DNA of 64,000 nt, taken from Flavobacteriales bacterium (lineage in GTDB: Bacteria > Bacteroidota > Bacteroidia > Flavobacteriales > UBA7430). Numbering within the stretch: position 1 is the first letter of the stretch; each line of letters opens with the position of its first letter. Positions 62,585 to 64,000 of the stretch are shown here, piece by piece. The notes under the pieces were generated by a model. That model was not told where the DNA came from, ran no database searches, and saw nothing but the letters and a program-made list of their open reading frames with translations. A program made the position numbers and the translations under genes. The stretch spans positions 55,312 through 119,311 of the forward strand of contig PAMD01000022.1 of assembly GCA_002707145.1 (NCBI GenBank). Direction: 5' to 3'.

Positions 62585-63751
62585 ATGAAGATCATTGAAG
62601 TATCGACTAAATCTGAGATTAAATATTTCCATAAGGTTCCTCATTGTGTATATAAAAACGACTCAAACTGGATTCCACATATAAAACAAGAAGTTGAAGC
62701 GGTATTTAATCCTATCAAAAACAAGTATTTTAAACACGGAGAAGCATGTCGATTTGTACTGATGGATGAACAAAATAACGCCATTGGAAGAATTGCTGCT
62801 TTTATAGATAAAAAAAGATCTGAAAGTTTCAAACAGCCCACTGGTGGAATTGGGTTTTTTGAATGTATAAATAGTCAAGAAGCCGCCTTTAAATTATTTG
62901 ACAAGAGCAAACACTGGCTCTCTGAAAAAGGTATGCAAGCTATGGATGGTCCTATTAATTTTGGAGAAAAAGATAGATATTGGGGTTTGCTTATAAGCGG
63001 ATTTGAATATCCTCCAATCTACTCAAATAGCTATAACCCCTCTTATTACCAAGATTTCTTTGAAAACTATGGATTTAAAACTTACTTTAACCAATTCAAT
63101 TTTATTAAACCCTTAGATGTAAGACTTCCCGAAAAATATATTAAAAGATTTGAACGAATTGATAAAAATAAGGATTATCACCTAGAATCTATTGATATAA
63201 ATAATCTATCCAAATATGCCAAAGACTTTTGCGAGGTTTACAATTCCGCTTGGGTTACCCACGATAACTTTAAAGGAATGTCTTATGAGCAAGCAATGAC
63301 TATGCTGAAAAAGATAAAACCTGTAATGGAGTCTGACCTAATCTGGTTTGCATATTACAAAAATGAGCCTATTGCATTTAATATTATGTTGCCAGAATTA
63401 AATCAATACTTTAAAACAACAAATGGAAATTTAAATTGGTGGGGTAAATTGAAATTTGTGTGGATGAAGCTTTTCAGTAAACCAAGACATGTTTGGGGTA
63501 TCGCATTTGGCGTAAAACCAAAATTCCAAGGAATTGGGATGGAATCTTATGTACTTAATTTTGTTGCTGAACATCTTCGAATTAAAAGACCCTCCTACAA
63601 AAGTGTTATCATTACCTGGATTGGAGATTTTAATCCAAAAATGATACATGTCACAAAAGCTATGGGTTCAGTTAATTATCAAGACCTGAAAACCTACAGA
63701 AAACTCTTTGATGAAACAGCTATTTTCGAACGATCTCCGATCATTAAATGA
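62585..63751 (+). CDS. GNAT-superfamily-like protein of unknown function
   Basis: 388-residue cytoplasmic protein. An N-terminal region (about 1-90; WIPHIKQEVEAVFNPIKNKYF, ILMDEQNNAIGRIAAFID-like segment) and a C-terminal part with GIAFGVKPKFQGIGMESYVLNFVAEHL resemble N-acetyltransferase folds, and DGPINFGEKDRYWGLLISGF is highly characteristic of a conserved Bacteroidota/Proteobacteria hypothetical family. Acceptor substrate unknown. It precedes the tRNA genes and starts on the opposite side of the SDR promoter. Confidence 0.7.
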   Translation: MKIIEVSTKSEIKYFHKVPHCVYKNDSNWIPHIKQEVEAVFNPIKNKYFKHGEACRFVLMDEQNNAIGRIAAFIDKKRSESFKQPTGGIGFFECINSQEAAFKLFDKSKHWLSEKGMQAMDGPINFGEKDRYWGLLISGFEYPPIYSNSYNPSYYQDFFENYGFKTYFNQFNFIKPLDVRLPEKYIKRFERIDKNKDYHLESIDINNLSKYAKDFCEVYNSAWVTHDNFKGMSYEQAMTMLKKIKPVMESDLIWFAYYKNEPIAFNIMLPELNQYFKTTNGNLNWWGKLKFVWMKLFSKPRHVWGIAFGVKPKFQGIGMESYVLNFVAEHLRIKRPSYKSVIITWIGDFNPKMIHVTKAMGSVNYQDLKTYRKLFDETAIFERSPIIK

Positions 63752-63788
63752 TCAAACTTCTGTTGAACAAATAAACATTAAAGAGCTA

Positions 63789-63818
63789 TTGTTGTATAAA
63801 ATAATGCTCGTATATTTG
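63789..63818 (+). promoter_or_regulatory. Promoter of the tRNA-Leu - tRNA-Lys unit
   Basis: TTG (63789-63791), 19 bases, then TATATTTG (63811-63818), a full Bacteroidota-type promoter match, 31 bp before the first tRNA. Confidence 0.7.
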
Positions 63819-63849
63819 CCTCGTTTTTTATAAACAAAAAATCTCACAC

Positions 63850-63931
63850 ACCTAGGTGGCGGAATTGGTAGACGCGTACGCTTGAGGGGCGTATGACCCA
63901 GGTCGTGCAGGTTCGACTCCTGTTCTAGGTA
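63850..63931 (+). tRNA. tRNA-Leu (anticodon GAG)
   Basis: Class II tRNA of 82 nt. Acceptor arms ACCTAGG (63850-63856) and TCTAGGT (63924-63930) pair with a final G-T wobble, discriminator A at 63931. Anticodon stem TACGC/GCGTA with loop TTGAGGG, anticodon GAG. A variable arm and T-loop TTCGACT follow. CCA is not encoded. Confidence 0.95.
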
Positions 63932-63937
63932 CTTATT

Positions 63938-64000
63938 GATTTGGTAGCTCAGCTGGTAGAGCATCTCCCTTTTAAGGAGAGGGTCCTGGGTTCGAACCCC
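63938..64000 (+). tRNA. tRNA-Lys (anticodon TTT), 3' end outside window
   Basis: Starts 6 bp after tRNA-Leu. Acceptor 5' arm GATTTGG, D-arm GCTC/GAGC, anticodon stem TCTCC/GGAGA with loop CTTTTAA (anticodon TTT), then T-stem and TTCGAAC loop. The sequence stops inside the T-arm 3' strand, so the 3' acceptor arm lies beyond the window. Confidence 0.93.

Noticed and set aside
63752..63964. 70-codon minus-strand frame over the tRNA region
   Set aside because: It overlaps tRNA-Leu and the tRNA-Lys start; tRNA structures explain the sequence.

Overview
The window is a stretch of an AT-rich chromosome from a member of the Bacteroidota, probably a Flavobacteriales-like lineage; the order is an inference. 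Evidence: a fused SecDF, a type II glutamine synthetase, a PorE-like type IX secretion (T9SS) component with secreted proteins carrying both classes of T9SS C-terminal domain (Por secretion tail and CHU_C/gliding type), few clear Shine-Dalgarno sites, and Bacteroidota-type TAnnTTTG -7 promoter boxes upstream of many genes. Genes are densely packed, with 1-11 nt overlaps inside operons and convergent neighbours sharing stop-codon bases. I see no prophage, insertion sequence, CRISPR array or rRNA.

Layout. 1-3.9 kb: a SlyD-type FKBP isomerase cut by the window edge, a DbpA-like DEAD-box helicase, an RluF-like pseudouridine synthase, three tandem cold-shock genes, a hairpin terminator and a SPOUT RNA methyltransferase. 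4-7.1 kb (minus): purM-prfA-pyrF. 7.1-14.7 kb (minus): the PorE-like protein, glnA (with a perfect 21-bp inverted repeat in its leader), tatA plus a Na/Ca exchanger, and secDF. 14.9-20.9 kb: two secreted T9SS cargo proteins around a DCC-family protein and malate dehydrogenase, then a 634-bp stretch without a gene. 21.5-25.3 kb (minus): gyrB, the rpsF-rpsR-rplI operon and rlmH. 25.4-30.9 kb (plus): nadC, a YihY-family membrane protein, an M1 metallopeptidase with a barrel-like tail, and a DUF2147 gene broken by three in-frame stops. 30.9-33.4 kb (minus): cysteine desulfurase and a phosphoglucomutase/GlmM-type mutase. 33.6-37.8 kb (plus): TPR protein - phosphosulfolactate synthase - rhodanese - DUF368 - aroE. 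37.8-42.8 kb (minus): a SCO1-type lipoprotein, then an operon of Gfo/Idh oxidoreductase, unknown lipoprotein, polyprenyl-phosphate sugar transferase and hydroxyacyl-CoA dehydrogenase. 42.9-50.5 kb: pcm, two small secreted proteins, accC-smpB, a secreted metzincin protease and sucC.

50.7-57.8 kb holds the best-defined metabolic unit: a seven-gene, mostly overlapping operon for tryptophan breakdown by the kynurenine route (TDO, SDR, aldehyde dehydrogenase, RidA-type deaminase, cyclase-family hydrolase, kynureninase, kynurenine monooxygenase). The enzymes expected between 3-hydroxyanthranilate and aminomuconate semialdehyde are not in the window. nadC at 25 kb would allow the same intermediates to feed NAD synthesis.

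57.8-64 kb: a NamZ-like lipoprotein, a LolC/E-type permease, SDR-aroK-threonine aldolase (minus), a GNAT-like protein, and tRNA-Leu(GAG) followed by a tRNA-Lys(UUU) that runs off the window. Most of the window is core housekeeping. The points most worth a second look are the glnA leader inverted repeat, the DUF2147 gene with clustered stops, the incomplete kynurenine operon with its catalytically odd SDR and cyclase, the orphan phosphosulfolactate synthase operon, and the triple cold-shock array.
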